Assembly (NCBI RefSeq): GCF_004357995.1
Contig: NZ_SMTK01000004.1
Coordinates: forward strand, 248,001-312,000
Source of the DNA: Arthrobacter crusticola
Lineage (GTDB): Bacteria > Actinomycetota > Actinomycetes > Actinomycetales > Micrococcaceae
Reading direction: 5' to 3'
Length of the DNA: 64,000 nucleotides
This document shows positions 1 through 8,808 of the stretch, piece by piece (the stretch's first letter is position 1; each line of letters begins with the position of its first letter). A model generated the notes under the pieces. It was not told the origin of the DNA, searched no databases, and saw only the letters and a list, made by a program, of their open reading frames with translations. The translations under genes and the position numbers were made by a program.

Positions 1-638
1 CAGGCAGCCCGCACCGGGCACTGCCCGCACTGCGGGCTCCGCGCAGTGCACACGAGCGCCCCGAGTTCCATCACCGCGGCGTTCCAGCGCACCGACTCGG
101 CGGGCTCCGCCGGGAGCAGATCGGCGGCGAGGCGCATTTCCGCTGCGGTCAGGGAGCGCGCGGGCAGGGCGGTGCCGGTGACGGCGCGGGCGTGAACGCG
201 GCGGATGTTGGTGTCCACAACATTTTCGCGCTGCCCGAACGCGAAGGCCGCCACCGCGGCGGCCGTATAGCTTCCCACTCCGGGCAGGGCCAGCAGTTCC
301 CCGTAGGTTCCCGGGACGGCCCCGCCGTGGCGGTCGACCAAAGCCACTGCCGCCGCGTGCAGGCGCAGGGCGCGCCGCGGGTATCCGAGCCGCCCCCAGT
401 GCCGCACCGCCTCTCCGGGGGCCGCGGCGGCGAGGTCCGCGGGGGAGGGCCAGCGGGCCATCCATTCCGCCCAGACGGGCAGCACCCGCACTACGGGGGT
501 CTGCTGCAGCATCACCTCGCTGACGAGCACGCCCCACGCGGAACGGTCCGGGCTGCGCCAGGGAAGGTCCCGGGCGGCCGTATCAAACCACTCGATCACG
601 GACCGGTGCAGGGCTGGGAGGTCCCGCCGAGAAAACAT
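1..638 (-). CDS. mutY: A/G-specific adenine glycosylase MutY (3' end cut by window edge)
   Basis: Base-excision-repair glycosylase that removes adenine mispaired with 8-oxoguanine or guanine. The gene starts at the ATG complementary to 636-638 and runs off the left edge, leaving 212 codons. Visible are the catalytic Glu41 in SEVMLQQTPV, the helix-hairpin-helix LPGVGSYTA near residue 118, the catalytic Asp142 in VVDTNIRRV, and three of the four cysteines of the 4Fe-4S loop (C197, C204, C207, spacing Cx6Cx2C); the fourth should lie just outside the window. MutY rather than endonuclease III is indicated by the EVMLQQT block and the Glu and Asp context. It is divergent from the gene at 723 and sits close to disA and radA, so this end of the window is rich in DNA-repair genes. 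The C-terminal NUDIX-like domain cannot be assessed. Confidence 0.95.
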   Translation of the reverse strand, partial: MFSRRDLPALHRSVIEWFDTAARDLPWRSPDRSAWGVLVSEVMLQQTPVVRVLPVWAEWMARWPSPADLAAAAPGEAVRHWGRLGYPRRALRLHAAAVALVDRHGGAVPGTYGELLALPGVGSYTAAAVAAFAFGQRENVVDTNIRRVHARAVTGTALPARSLTAAEMRLAADLLPAEPAESVRWNAAVMELGALVCTARSPQCGQCPVRAA

Positions 639-722
639 TCGAACTCCTGAGAACAATTCTTCCTACTCTACTGACCGGCGTGGTGTCTCCGGCAATCGGC
701 AGGAAATCCCTAGCCTTGGACC

Positions 723-1358
723 ATGGAACCAGCAGGCAGGCCGCGCCTTTCCGGAAGCTCCGGGTACCCGCCGCGCCGACCAAGCCCGGCCGTTTACCGC
801 AGACGGCGGCTGGTGGCCGCAATCCTGGCCCTGCTGGTGGTCGCCGGGCTGGCAGTCGGCGCCAAGGCCGTCACCGACGCCCTCGCCGGAAACACCCCGG
901 AGGCGAAGGCGGGTTCCGCCCCTGCGGTTCAGGAAACGGCCTCTACGCCGCCACCCACAGCTGCCCCCGCGGCGAAATGCGATGAGAAGGCGGTGTCCGT
1001 TGAGGCTGCCACCGACGCGAAGACGTACGGGAGGGAGCAGAAACCCGCCTTCACCCTGGTGGTCCGCAACGACGGCGACGCGCCGTGCAAGGTTAATGTC
1101 GGCACCTCGCAGATGGAGTTCCAGGTCACGAGCGCCTCGGACCGCATCTTCTCGTCCGTGGACTGCCAGGACGGCTCGGAGGACCTGCTCAAGGACATCG
1201 CCCCCGGCGCTGAGGAAAAGGCGTCCTTCACCTGGGACCGGATCCGCAGCATGCCCGGATGCGAGGCCGTCGAAGCGGTACCCGGCCCCGGAACCTACAC
1301 CTTGACTACAAAACTCGGAAGCCGGACCAGCCCTCCGTCCACCTTCGTCCTCGAGTAG
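723..1358 (+). CDS. Membrane-anchored extracytoplasmic protein of unknown function
   Basis: 211 residues. A basic N-terminus is followed by one hydrophobic segment at about residues 30-48 (LVAAILALLVVAGLAVGA), then an Ala/Pro/Thr-rich linker and a C-terminal domain of about 125 residues with three conserved-looking cysteines. The domain, with FTLVVRNDGDAPCKVNVG and a late GTYTLTTKLG strand, has the pattern of an immunoglobulin-like beta-sandwich such as BsuPI- or DUF4232-type domains; this is a resemblance only. The single membrane segment implies the domain lies outside the membrane. No clear Shine-Dalgarno was seen at 723, so the start is not certain. It lies between mutY and disA, convergent with disA (30 bases between stops). 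No function can be assigned. Confidence 0.7.
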   Translation: MEPAGRPRLSGSSGYPPRRPSPAVYRRRRLVAAILALLVVAGLAVGAKAVTDALAGNTPEAKAGSAPAVQETASTPPPTAAPAAKCDEKAVSVEAATDAKTYGREQKPAFTLVVRNDGDAPCKVNVGTSQMEFQVTSASDRIFSSVDCQDGSEDLLKDIAPGAEEKASFTWDRIRSMPGCEAVEAVPGPGTYTLTTKLGSRTSPPSTFVLE

Positions 1359-1388
1359 CCCGGGCGGAATTGACGCAGGGCCGGCCGG

Positions 1389-2465
1389 CTACATGAACCG
1401 GTCGAGCAGGGACGTTTCGGCAATCCGGGAAAGGCCCTCGCGCACGGTGCGGGCACGCTGCTCGCCGATGCCGTCGACGGCCATCAGGTCCTCGATATTG
1501 GCGGCCATCATGTTCTGGAGACCGTCGAAGTGGTCGACGAGCCGGGTCGCCACGGCGGGCGGGACGGCCTTGATGCCCGAGAGCAGCCGGTATCCCTTGG
1601 GCTGGACGACGGCGTCGAGGGAATCGGTCGAGGGGTTGAACCCGAGGACGCTGGCGATTGTTCCGAGGTCGATCAGGTCGGTGGAGCTGAACCCCTGGAG
1701 GGTTGCCACCCGCTCCTCGGGGGACGCGCCGTTGCTGCCGGGATCCATGTAGTCGCGCAGGACCATTTCGCTGCCCGGCCCGAGGCCCGTCGTGAGTTCC
1801 TCCACCTGCAGCGACAGCAGCCGTCCGTCCACCCCGAGTTCAAGGACATACTGGGAGATCTCCTCAGAGATCCGCCGGACCATCTCCTGCCGCTGCAGGG
1901 TGATGGCGACGTCCCGCACGGTGACCATGGCCTCGATCTCCAGGGCCGACAGGGAGTTGGTGACCTGGTCGAGGCGGGCACGGTACCGCTCGAGGGTTGC
2001 CAGGGCCTGGTTGGCGCGGGCGAGCACCGGTTCCGAGCCCTCCAGGACGTGCCTCAGTCCGTTCACGTACAGGGCGATGATCTGCATCGACTGGCTGACG
2101 GAAATCACCGGGACGCCGGTCTGGATCGCTACCCGCTCGGCGGTGCGGTGGCGGGTGCCCGACTCCTGGGTCGGGATGGTGCTGTCAGGCACCAGCTGGA
2201 CGGCGGCCCTGAGGATATTGCTCGCATCCCGGTCGCAGACAATGGCCCCGTCCATCTTCGCAAGCTCGCGCAGGCGGGTCGGGGAGAAGTCGATGCCAAT
2301 GTCGAAGCCGCCGGAGCAGATGGAGTCGATGGTCCGGTCGAAGCCCAGGACGATCAGCGCGCCGGTCCGGCCGCGGAGGATCCGTTCGAGTCCGTCGCGC
2401 AGCTGAGTTCCGGGCGCGACCCGGGCCAGGGTGGCCTTGAGGGCGTCCTCGGGGCTACGGGGCAT
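1389..2465 (-). CDS. disA: DNA integrity scanning diadenylate cyclase DisA
   Basis: 358 residues, full length for DisA. It makes cyclic di-AMP from two ATP and scans DNA for branched structures. The N-terminal DAC domain carries DGA (residues 72-74) and RHR in GTRHRTAE (105-107), which bind ATP and metal. A helical linker follows, and a C-terminal helix-hairpin-helix region contains MAVDGIGEQRARTVREGL. It lies 248 bases downstream of radA on the same strand; the radA-disA pairing is widespread in Gram-positive bacteria and RadA is known to modulate DisA in Bacillus. The gap is long enough for a separate promoter, so cotranscription is not certain. Confidence 0.96.
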   Translation of the reverse strand: MPRSPEDALKATLARVAPGTQLRDGLERILRGRTGALIVLGFDRTIDSICSGGFDIGIDFSPTRLRELAKMDGAIVCDRDASNILRAAVQLVPDSTIPTQESGTRHRTAERVAIQTGVPVISVSQSMQIIALYVNGLRHVLEGSEPVLARANQALATLERYRARLDQVTNSLSALEIEAMVTVRDVAITLQRQEMVRRISEEISQYVLELGVDGRLLSLQVEELTTGLGPGSEMVLRDYMDPGSNGASPEERVATLQGFSSTDLIDLGTIASVLGFNPSTDSLDAVVQPKGYRLLSGIKAVPPAVATRLVDHFDGLQNMMAANIEDLMAVDGIGEQRARTVREGLSRIAETSLLDRFM

Positions 2466-2713
2466 CGTGCCATCCTTTCAGCGTCCGCGCGCCGTTGGGG
2501 ACCGCGTGGTGGGGTGGCCCGGGAAGTGGCGCCGGGCCGAGGCGGACACGGAAATTCCACGCAGCCGATCACAATACTAGTGGGAGTGCCCGGGTTTTCC
2601 GGTGTCGGTGTTTGCCCGCGGCCGGTTCCCGCCGGGCCCGGCGCACCTGCGGGACTCCGGTCGCCGCTGGGCCGCCGCGGAACAACCCGTCCGCGCGGCG
2701 CGGGTGGGCCGGC

Positions 2714-4096
2714 CTAGAAGATCAGTGCCAGTGCCTCGGTGAGCGTTGAAACCTCCCGTACGGTGAAGCCCTTGGGGACCGGCCCGGGCCCGTCGGGGGA
2801 GGCCGGCACCACGGCGTGGGTGAAGCCGAGCCGTTCGGCCTCGGAGATCCGCCGGGAGATCCCCGGCACCGGCCGCACCTCGCCGGCGAGCCCGACCTCC
2901 CCGAAGGCGATCAGCCGGGCCGGCAGGGGCTGGTTGGTCTTGGCCGAGGCGACCGCCAGGGCGACGGCGAGATCGGTGGCCGGCTCGGAAAGTTTCACCC
3001 CGCCGACCGTCGCCACATAGCTGTCGTCCTTGGACAGGCTGAGCGAGGCGCGCTGCTGAAGCACCGCCAGCAGCATGGCCACCCGGGCACTGTCAAGACC
3101 GCTGGTGGCACGCCGCGGCTGGGCGTTCGCCGATTCGGCCAGCAGTGCCTGCACCTCGGCGAGCAGCGGGCGCCGCCCCTCGAGGGTGACGGTGATGCAG
3201 GTGCCCGAGACCGGGTCCTTGGTCCGCGAGACGAAAAGGCCGCTCGGATCGGCGAGCCCCTCGATGCCCGCGTCGGTCAGGTCGAAGCAGCCGACCTCGT
3301 CGGTTGGACCGTACCGGTTCTTCACCGCCCGCAGCAGCCTCAGTCGCGAGTGCCGCTCGCCCTCGAACTGGCACACGACGTCCACGAGGTGCTCGAGGAG
3401 GCGCGGCCCGGCGATCGAGCCGTCCTTGGTGACATGGCCCACCAGCAGGGTGGTCATATTCGTCGACTTGGCGGCGTTGATCAGCGATGCGGCCACTTCG
3501 CGCACCTGCGTCACGCCGCCGGCCGATCCGTCGACTGCGGCACTGCTGAGGGTCTGTACCGAGTCGACGATCAGCAGGGCCGGGCGGATCTTCTCGACCT
3601 GGCCCAGCGCCTGGCCCAGGTCGGTCTCGGCGCTGAGGTAGAGGGTGTCGGCGACGGCCGCGATCCGCTCGGCGCGCAGCTTCACCTGCGCCGCTGACTC
3701 TTCGCCGGTGACGTAGAGGACATCCCGTCCCAGCCGGGCCACGCGGGCCGCGACGTCGAGCAGCAGGGTCGACTTGCCTACCCCGGGTTCACCGGCCAGC
3801 AGGATGACGGCCCCGGGGACCAGCCCGCCGCCGAGCACCCGGTCCAGCTCGTCGATGCGCGTGGCCTGGAAGGCGGCAGTCGTGGCGTCGACATCGGCGA
3901 TGCGCTGGGCCACCTGGGTGACGACCGCCGCCGCCGTCGTACGGGCCACCGGCTGGCCGGTCTCCTCGACCGTGCCCCAGGCCTGGCACTCCCCGCACCG
4001 GCCCACCCACTTCGCCGTCGTCCAGCCGCACTCGGCACACCGGTAGGTGGGGGTCGTGCCGCGTCCGGAGCGCGCGGCTGCAGTCTTTGTTGCCAT
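2714..4096 (-). CDS. radA: DNA repair protein RadA (Sms)
   Basis: 460 residues, usual length. It is a RecA-like ATPase that helps process recombination intermediates and branch migration. The N-terminal zinc finger has C20, C23, C34 and C37 (YRCAECGWTTAKW...CGEC). The RecA-like core has Walker A GEPGVGKST and a Walker B-like ALLIVDSVQTL. The RadA signature is KNRYGPTDEVG (usually KNRFG; here Phe is replaced by Tyr), and the C-terminal domain is Lon-protease-like. disA lies downstream on the same strand and the FUSC-family gene upstream. The start ATG is complementary to 4094-4096. Confidence 0.96.
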   Translation of the reverse strand: MATKTAAARSGRGTTPTYRCAECGWTTAKWVGRCGECQAWGTVEETGQPVARTTAAAVVTQVAQRIADVDATTAAFQATRIDELDRVLGGGLVPGAVILLAGEPGVGKSTLLLDVAARVARLGRDVLYVTGEESAAQVKLRAERIAAVADTLYLSAETDLGQALGQVEKIRPALLIVDSVQTLSSAAVDGSAGGVTQVREVAASLINAAKSTNMTTLLVGHVTKDGSIAGPRLLEHLVDVVCQFEGERHSRLRLLRAVKNRYGPTDEVGCFDLTDAGIEGLADPSGLFVSRTKDPVSGTCITVTLEGRRPLLAEVQALLAESANAQPRRATSGLDSARVAMLLAVLQQRASLSLSKDDSYVATVGGVKLSEPATDLAVALAVASAKTNQPLPARLIAFGEVGLAGEVRPVPGISRRISEAERLGFTHAVVPASPDGPGPVPKGFTVREVSTLTEALALIF

Positions 4097-4147
4097 CCCC
4101 TCAGCCTAGCGGCGCCCCCGGACATTCCCGCCGGCACCGCCGCGGGG

Positions 4148-5272
4148 TCAGAGCCGGGGAAGGTACCCCGCCGCCTCGTCGTGGGACAGCCCCGAGGCCT
4201 GGAGGAGGTCAACGACCAGGGGGCGGAACAGCAGGATCAGCCCCTCACCCTCGAGCCGCGACACGTTGAGCCTGGCCGGATGGAGCTGGGTGGCGACCGC
4301 CGCGAGGTCGTTGCGGGCGGAGCGGAGGTTCAACCGCCGTTCCGCGGGGTGCGACCCGGCAAGGCCCCGGGCGAGCACGGTGACGGCATCCGCGGTGTCC
4401 TCAAGGGCGGAGCTCAGGGAGGAGATGGCCTCATCGCTCAGCGCCGCATGGTTGATCACGGACGTCAGCCGGCGCGAGAAGACGCGGCTGTTGCGTACCG
4501 CCAGGTCGATCGCCTCGATGGAGCGCTCGAGGGAGCCGAGTTCGTCGCGGTGCCGGCGCTGGGCGGGGGAGATCAGGGCGACCTCCTGGGCTGCCCGCAG
4601 GCTCTTGGCCAGGGAGTCCAGAGGCGGCTGGGTGTTCCGGGCGCGCACCAGGGCATGCCAGGCCAGGGTCGAATCGCTGCGGGAGAGTGCGTCCGCGTCC
4701 TCGCGCAGCACCGCGGCCAGCTCTTCCAGGAGGTCCTGCACCTCGGACTTCGGCGCGCGGCGGGGGTCCCGCGGCACCAGCATCGTGATGATCAGCGCAA
4801 ACACCCCGCCGACGACGGCGTCGGCGCTGCGGGTGAACGGTCCTCCCTCGGGTGCGGGCAGGAGGACGACCAGCAGCGACTGCAGGCCGAGCTGCGTGGT
4901 GAAGATGGTGCCGCTGTCGAGGAACCGGGCCAGCAGGATCGAGACGAACAGGACGATGGCCGCCTGCCAGATGCCTGTCCCCAGCAGCGCGAGGAGCACG
5001 TCACCCAGGGCGATGCCCAGGGTGCATCCGAGCCCCACCTCGAGCACCCGGCGCAGGCGGGGATCGCTTGAGAACCCGAGGGCGATCATCGAGGAGGTGG
5101 CGGCGAACAGGGGGCCGTCGTGGCCGAGCACCTGCTCCGCGAAGGCGTAGGCGCCCACGGCGCAGACCGTGATCTGCAGGGCCATCAGGACGGAGTTGGA
5201 GCTGCGCTTGAATCCGACCCGGCTCCGGTTGCCCAGGAAGGCTGCGGCAGCGGAAATTCCTCGGCGGGGCAT
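4148..5272 (-). CDS. FUSC-family (aromatic acid exporter-like) membrane protein
   Basis: 374 residues. The N-terminal half holds about five to six hydrophobic segments (about residues 28-170, for example IAVLFVSILLARFL-like stretches and VGGVFALIITMLVP). The C-terminal half is a long amphipathic, probably coiled-coil cytoplasmic region rich in Glu, Arg and Leu. This layout matches the FUSC/ArAE family, which includes fusaric acid and aromatic carboxylate effluxers, but the substrate cannot be read from sequence. It is on the same strand as radA, 51 bases upstream, and may share its transcript. The start ATG gives MPRRGISAAAAF. Confidence 0.75.
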   Translation of the reverse strand: MPRRGISAAAAFLGNRSRVGFKRSSNSVLMALQITVCAVGAYAFAEQVLGHDGPLFAATSSMIALGFSSDPRLRRVLEVGLGCTLGIALGDVLLALLGTGIWQAAIVLFVSILLARFLDSGTIFTTQLGLQSLLVVLLPAPEGGPFTRSADAVVGGVFALIITMLVPRDPRRAPKSEVQDLLEELAAVLREDADALSRSDSTLAWHALVRARNTQPPLDSLAKSLRAAQEVALISPAQRRHRDELGSLERSIEAIDLAVRNSRVFSRRLTSVINHAALSDEAISSLSSALEDTADAVTVLARGLAGSHPAERRLNLRSARNDLAAVATQLHPARLNVSRLEGEGLILLFRPLVVDLLQASGLSHDEAAGYLPRL

Positions 5273-5310
5273 GGGTTCAGTTTCGCATAGGAGGCCAATG
5301 TCCCCGCCGA

Positions 5311-5332
5311 GTTCACCTTCCGTTCATCTTTT
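5311..5332 (+). promoter_or_regulatory. PhoP-type PHO box upstream of pstS
   Basis: Two adjacent 11-base direct repeats, GTTCACCTTCC (5311-5321) and GTTCATCTTTT (5322-5332), match the actinobacterial PhoP box unit (GTTCAYYYRSS-like). They sit about 115 bases before the pstS start, where they would activate transcription under phosphate limitation. The motif match is directly visible; PhoP binding is inferred from the family and from the target genes. Confidence 0.75.
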
Positions 5333-5446
5333 GGGGCCAGTCTCGTTAACTGACCTGCCTACCGTGAGGGATGTACAAGGACGCGTACACCCCTCCCGGG
5401 TGTCTCCTGCGCACTGACGTTCAAACCCTGGAAGGGGCAATATCAA

Positions 5447-6565
5447 GTGAAGGTTCTTCGCTTCGGCCGCGCAGCGGCGGTTATTTCCGTGGCCGCCCTG
5501 GCTCTGACCGCGTGTGGCTCGGACAATGCCACGAACGCCCCCGCAGGTGAGGCCGGCCCCGCCGAGTCCACCGCCGCCGCCGTGTCGGGCACCCTGACCG
5601 GTGCCGGCTCGTCCGCCCAGAACGCCGCCATGACGGCCTGGCAGTCGGGTTTCCAGTCCGCCCAGAGCGGCGCCACGGTCCAGTACTCACCCGACGGCTC
5701 CGGCGCCGGCCGCGACGCCTTCCTGGCCCAGGGCGTCCAGTTCGCCGGGTCGGACGCCGCCCTCGACGACGAAGAGTACGAGGCCTCGAAGGAGATCTGC
5801 GGCCCCGACGGCGCGATCAACATCCCCGCCTACGTCTCCCCGATCGCCGTGGCCTTCAACCTGCCCGGCATCGAATCGCTGAACCTTGACGCCGACACCA
5901 TCGCCTCGATCTTCCGCGGCGAGATCGAAACCTGGGACGACGAGGCAATCGCCTCGCAGAACGAGGGCGTCGAGCTCCCCGACACGGCCGTCACCGTTGT
6001 GCACCGCAGCGACGAATCCGGCACGACCGAGAACTTCACCGAGTACCTCGCCCAGGCGGCTCCCGAAGTATGGACCGACGAAGCCTCCGGCGAGTGGCCG
6101 TCGGCCATCGTCGCCGAGAACGCCCAGGGCACCAACGGCGTCGTCTCCACGACCTCCTCCACCGAAGGCGCGGTCACCTACACTGACGCCTCGGCCGTTG
6201 GGGATCTCGGACAGGTTCACGTAAAGGTCGGCGAGGAGTACGTCGAGCTGAGCTCGGAGGCCGCCGCGCTCGCCGTTGAGGCCGCGACCCCGGTCGAGGG
6301 CCGCTCCGACGTTGACATGTCCCTCGAACTCGAGCGCGACACCGAGGCCTCCGGCGCCTACCCCGTCGTCCTCGTGTCCTACCACATCTACTGCTCCACC
6401 TATGAGGACCAGGAGACGGTTGACCTGGTCAAGGCCTTCGCCTCGTACGCGGTCAGCGAGCAGGGCCAGCAGGATGCCTCCGAGTCCGCAGGGAACGCGC
6501 CGATCTCCGAGACCCTCCGCGAACAGGCCCTGACGGCCATCGATTCGATCACCGTTGCCTCCTAG
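5447..6565 (+). CDS. pstS: Phosphate ABC transporter, phosphate-binding lipoprotein PstS
   Basis: 372 residues. The start is GTG at 5447, chosen for the Shine-Dalgarno GGAAGGGG ten bases upstream. A lipoprotein signal ends in lipobox LTAC (C23). The mature domain is the type-II periplasmic phosphate-binding fold, with LTGAGSSAQN near the N-terminus and SDESGTTENFTEYL, the typical phosphate-binding loop. It captures phosphate outside the membrane and hands it to PstCA. It heads pstSCAB, preceded by a PHO box at 5311, and a strong stem-loop at 6580-6612 separates it from pstC. Confidence 0.96.
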   Translation: MKVLRFGRAAAVISVAALALTACGSDNATNAPAGEAGPAESTAAAVSGTLTGAGSSAQNAAMTAWQSGFQSAQSGATVQYSPDGSGAGRDAFLAQGVQFAGSDAALDDEEYEASKEICGPDGAINIPAYVSPIAVAFNLPGIESLNLDADTIASIFRGEIETWDDEAIASQNEGVELPDTAVTVVHRSDESGTTENFTEYLAQAAPEVWTDEASGEWPSAIVAENAQGTNGVVSTTSSTEGAVTYTDASAVGDLGQVHVKVGEEYVELSSEAAALAVEAATPVEGRSDVDMSLELERDTEASGAYPVVLVSYHIYCSTYEDQETVDLVKAFASYAVSEQGQQDASESAGNAPISETLREQALTAIDSITVAS

Positions 6566-6579
6566 GCCCCTCCGCAGCT

Positions 6580-6612
6580 GCCCCGTCCGGTCGTTCAACG
6601 ACCGGGCGGGGC
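6580..6612 (+). terminator. Stem-loop between pstS and pstC
   Basis: Arms GCCCCGTCCGGTCGTT (6580-6595) and AACGACCGGGCGGGGC (6597-6612) pair over their length with one G-T wobble. There is no long T tract. Lying inside the operon just after pstS, it probably attenuates readthrough or stabilises pstS mRNA so that the binding protein is made in excess. Confidence 0.7.
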
Positions 6613-6742
6613 ACTCCGCTGTTCACGTACAGGCCGGCTGGGGCGGTCAGGTTGTAATGGCTGGAGGAACGATGAACACTATCCAAAGCACGAGACGAGA
6701 CATCGAGTGCACTCCAGCACAACAGTTCCGAAGGGTTTAGCA

Positions 6743-7675
6743 GTGTCCACCACTACGTTGACCGAGACCCGCGGCGCGGGCCAGTCCGGAGACAAGATCT
6801 TCTCCGGTGCCACCCTCGCCGCCGGCTGTCTCATCCTCGCCGTCCTCTTCAGTGTGGCGGTGTTCCTGCTGGTGCAGGCGCTCCCCGTAGCCGGCGCCGA
6901 CCCCGCCGAAATCACCGGAGGGGAGGGGTTTTCCACCTACATCTTCCCCATCGTCATCGGAACGGTTGTGGCCGCGGCCATCGCCCTGCTGATCGCCACT
7001 CCGCTGGGTATCGGCGTCGCACTGTTCATCTCCCACTACGCCCCCCGGCGCCTCGCGCAGGGCTTCGGCTACGTCATCGACCTGCTCGCGGCGATCCCCT
7101 CGGTGGTGTACGGCGCGTGGGGCTACGCGGTGCTCGCCCCGGAACTGGCCAAGGGATACGCGTGGCTCGCCGAGAACCTCGGCTGGCTCCCCATCTTCGA
7201 GGGCCCAGCGAGCCAGACCGGACGCACAATGCTCACGGCCGGCATCGTCCTGGCCGTCATGGTGCTGCCCATCATCACCTCCCTGAGCCGGGAGATCTTC
7301 CTCCAGACACCCAACCTCCACGAGGAGGCGGCGCTGGCCATGGGAGCGACCCGCTGGGAAATGATCCGCATGGCGGTTCTTCCGTTCGCCCGCCCCGGCA
7401 TCATCAGCGCAGCGATGCTCGGCCTCGGCCGGGCGCTCGGCGAAACCATGGCCGTCGCCCTCGTCCTCTCGGGCGGAGCGCTCACCGCGAGCCTCATCGC
7501 CTCGGGCAACCAGACCATTGCCGCAGAGATCGCGCTCAACTTCCCCGAGGCCTTCGGGCTCCGGCTCAGCGAACTCATCGCCGCCGGCCTCGTGCTGTTC
7601 GTCATCACCCTGGCCGTCAATATGGTGGCGCGCTGGATCATCACCCGCCACAAAGAATTTTCGGGGGCCAACTAA
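6743..7675 (+). CDS. pstC: Phosphate ABC transporter permease PstC
   Basis: 310 residues from GTG at 6743, chosen because GAAGGG lies at 6730-6735; an upstream in-frame ATG at 6707 lacks a ribosome site. Six hydrophobic segments are evident. The binding-protein-dependent permease (EAA) loop is EEAALAMGATRWEMIRMAVLP, followed by GLGRALGETMAVALV, which is characteristic of PstC. It forms the channel with PstA. Its stop overlaps the pstA start (TAATG), so the two are translationally coupled. Confidence 0.95.
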   Translation: MSTTTLTETRGAGQSGDKIFSGATLAAGCLILAVLFSVAVFLLVQALPVAGADPAEITGGEGFSTYIFPIVIGTVVAAAIALLIATPLGIGVALFISHYAPRRLAQGFGYVIDLLAAIPSVVYGAWGYAVLAPELAKGYAWLAENLGWLPIFEGPASQTGRTMLTAGIVLAVMVLPIITSLSREIFLQTPNLHEEAALAMGATRWEMIRMAVLPFARPGIISAAMLGLGRALGETMAVALVLSGGALTASLIASGNQTIAAEIALNFPEAFGLRLSELIAAGLVLFVITLAVNMVARWIITRHKEFSGAN

Positions 7676-8778
7676 TGACTAGCGCAACCCTGGTCCGCAG
7701 GCAGTCCCACCTCACCAAGGGGAAGCTGCCCTCCTACGCCGTGTGGCTCGTCCTCGGAGCGGCCCTGGTCTTCGGGGCGGCCGCGGCCTCCCTCGTGGGC
7801 TTCGGTGCCGTGTCCTGGGGCCTCTTCTCCGCCCTGTTCTTCCTCCTGGGCGCGACCGCGGTGACCGCGGTCGTCGAAGGCGGACGGAAGGCCACCGACT
7901 CGCTGGCCACCTACCTGGTGTACGGGGCCTTCCTCGTCGCACTCCTGCCGCTGCTGTCGGTGCTGTGGACCGTGCTCGAGCGGGGCCTGCCCGGAATCTC
8001 CTACGATTTCCTGTTCACCTCGCTCAACGGGGTGACCGGCGCCGTTGACAACGCCTCGGTCGCCAACGGCACCCCAGTACTCGGTGGTGCCTACCACGCA
8101 GTGGTCGGCACCCTGCAGATCACCCTGTGGGCGACGGCGATTTCGGTGCCCATCGGGCTGCTCGCCGCCGTGTACCTCGTCGAGTACGGTACGGGCGGTC
8201 CGCTCACCCGGGCCATCACCTTCTTCGTCGACGTGATGACCGGCATCCCCTCGATCGTCGCGGGCCTGTTCGCCGCGGCCCTGTTCGGGCTGCTCTTCGG
8301 CCCCGGAACCCGCACGGGCTTCGTGGCCGCCGTCGCGCTCTCGGTCCTGATGATCCCCGTGGTGGTGCGCTCCACCGAGGAAATGCTCAAGATCGTGCCG
8401 AATGAACTGCGTGAGGCGGCCTATGCCCTGGGCGTGCGGAAGTGGCGCACCATCACGAAGGTGGTGATCCCCACCGCCATCTCCGGTATCGCCTCCGGCG
8501 TAACCCTCGCGATTGCGCGCGTGATCGGCGAGACGGCTCCTATCCTTGTAACGGCGGGCTTTGCCAGCGCCATCAACTGGAACGTCTTCAGCGGCTGGAT
8601 GAGTACCCTGCCCACCCTGATCTACTACCAGATCCTCACGCCGACCTCCCCCACCAACACCGATCCCAGTACGCAGCGCGCCTGGGCGGCGGCGCTCCTG
8701 CTGATCCTGATGGTGATGCTGCTGAACCTCGTCGCCCGCGTCATCGCCCGTATGTTCGCCCCTAAGACAAGCCGCTGA
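7675..8778 (+). CDS. pstA: Phosphate ABC transporter permease PstA
   Basis: 367 residues from the ATG at 7675, which overlaps the last base of the pstC stop. The same frame is open 186 codons further upstream, inside pstC, but that is not coding. The N-terminal part (about residues 18-100) adds extra membrane segments, as usual in actinobacterial PstA. The core has the EAA-type loop LREAAYALGVRKWRTITKVV and IARVIGETAPILVTAGF. It pairs with PstC in the membrane; pstB follows 30 bases downstream. Confidence 0.95.
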   Translation: MTSATLVRRQSHLTKGKLPSYAVWLVLGAALVFGAAAASLVGFGAVSWGLFSALFFLLGATAVTAVVEGGRKATDSLATYLVYGAFLVALLPLLSVLWTVLERGLPGISYDFLFTSLNGVTGAVDNASVANGTPVLGGAYHAVVGTLQITLWATAISVPIGLLAAVYLVEYGTGGPLTRAITFFVDVMTGIPSIVAGLFAAALFGLLFGPGTRTGFVAAVALSVLMIPVVVRSTEEMLKIVPNELREAAYALGVRKWRTITKVVIPTAISGIASGVTLAIARVIGETAPILVTAGFASAINWNVFSGWMSTLPTLIYYQILTPTSPTNTDPSTQRAWAAALLLILMVMLLNLVARVIARMFAPKTSR

Positions 8779-8808
8779 GCTCCCGCGGCAACAACGAAAA
8801 AGGAATTC

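Noticed and set aside
1530-2717. A 395-codon open frame on the plus strand over disA
   Set aside because: It is antisense to disA, whose motifs are unmistakable; long shadow frames are expected at this GC content.
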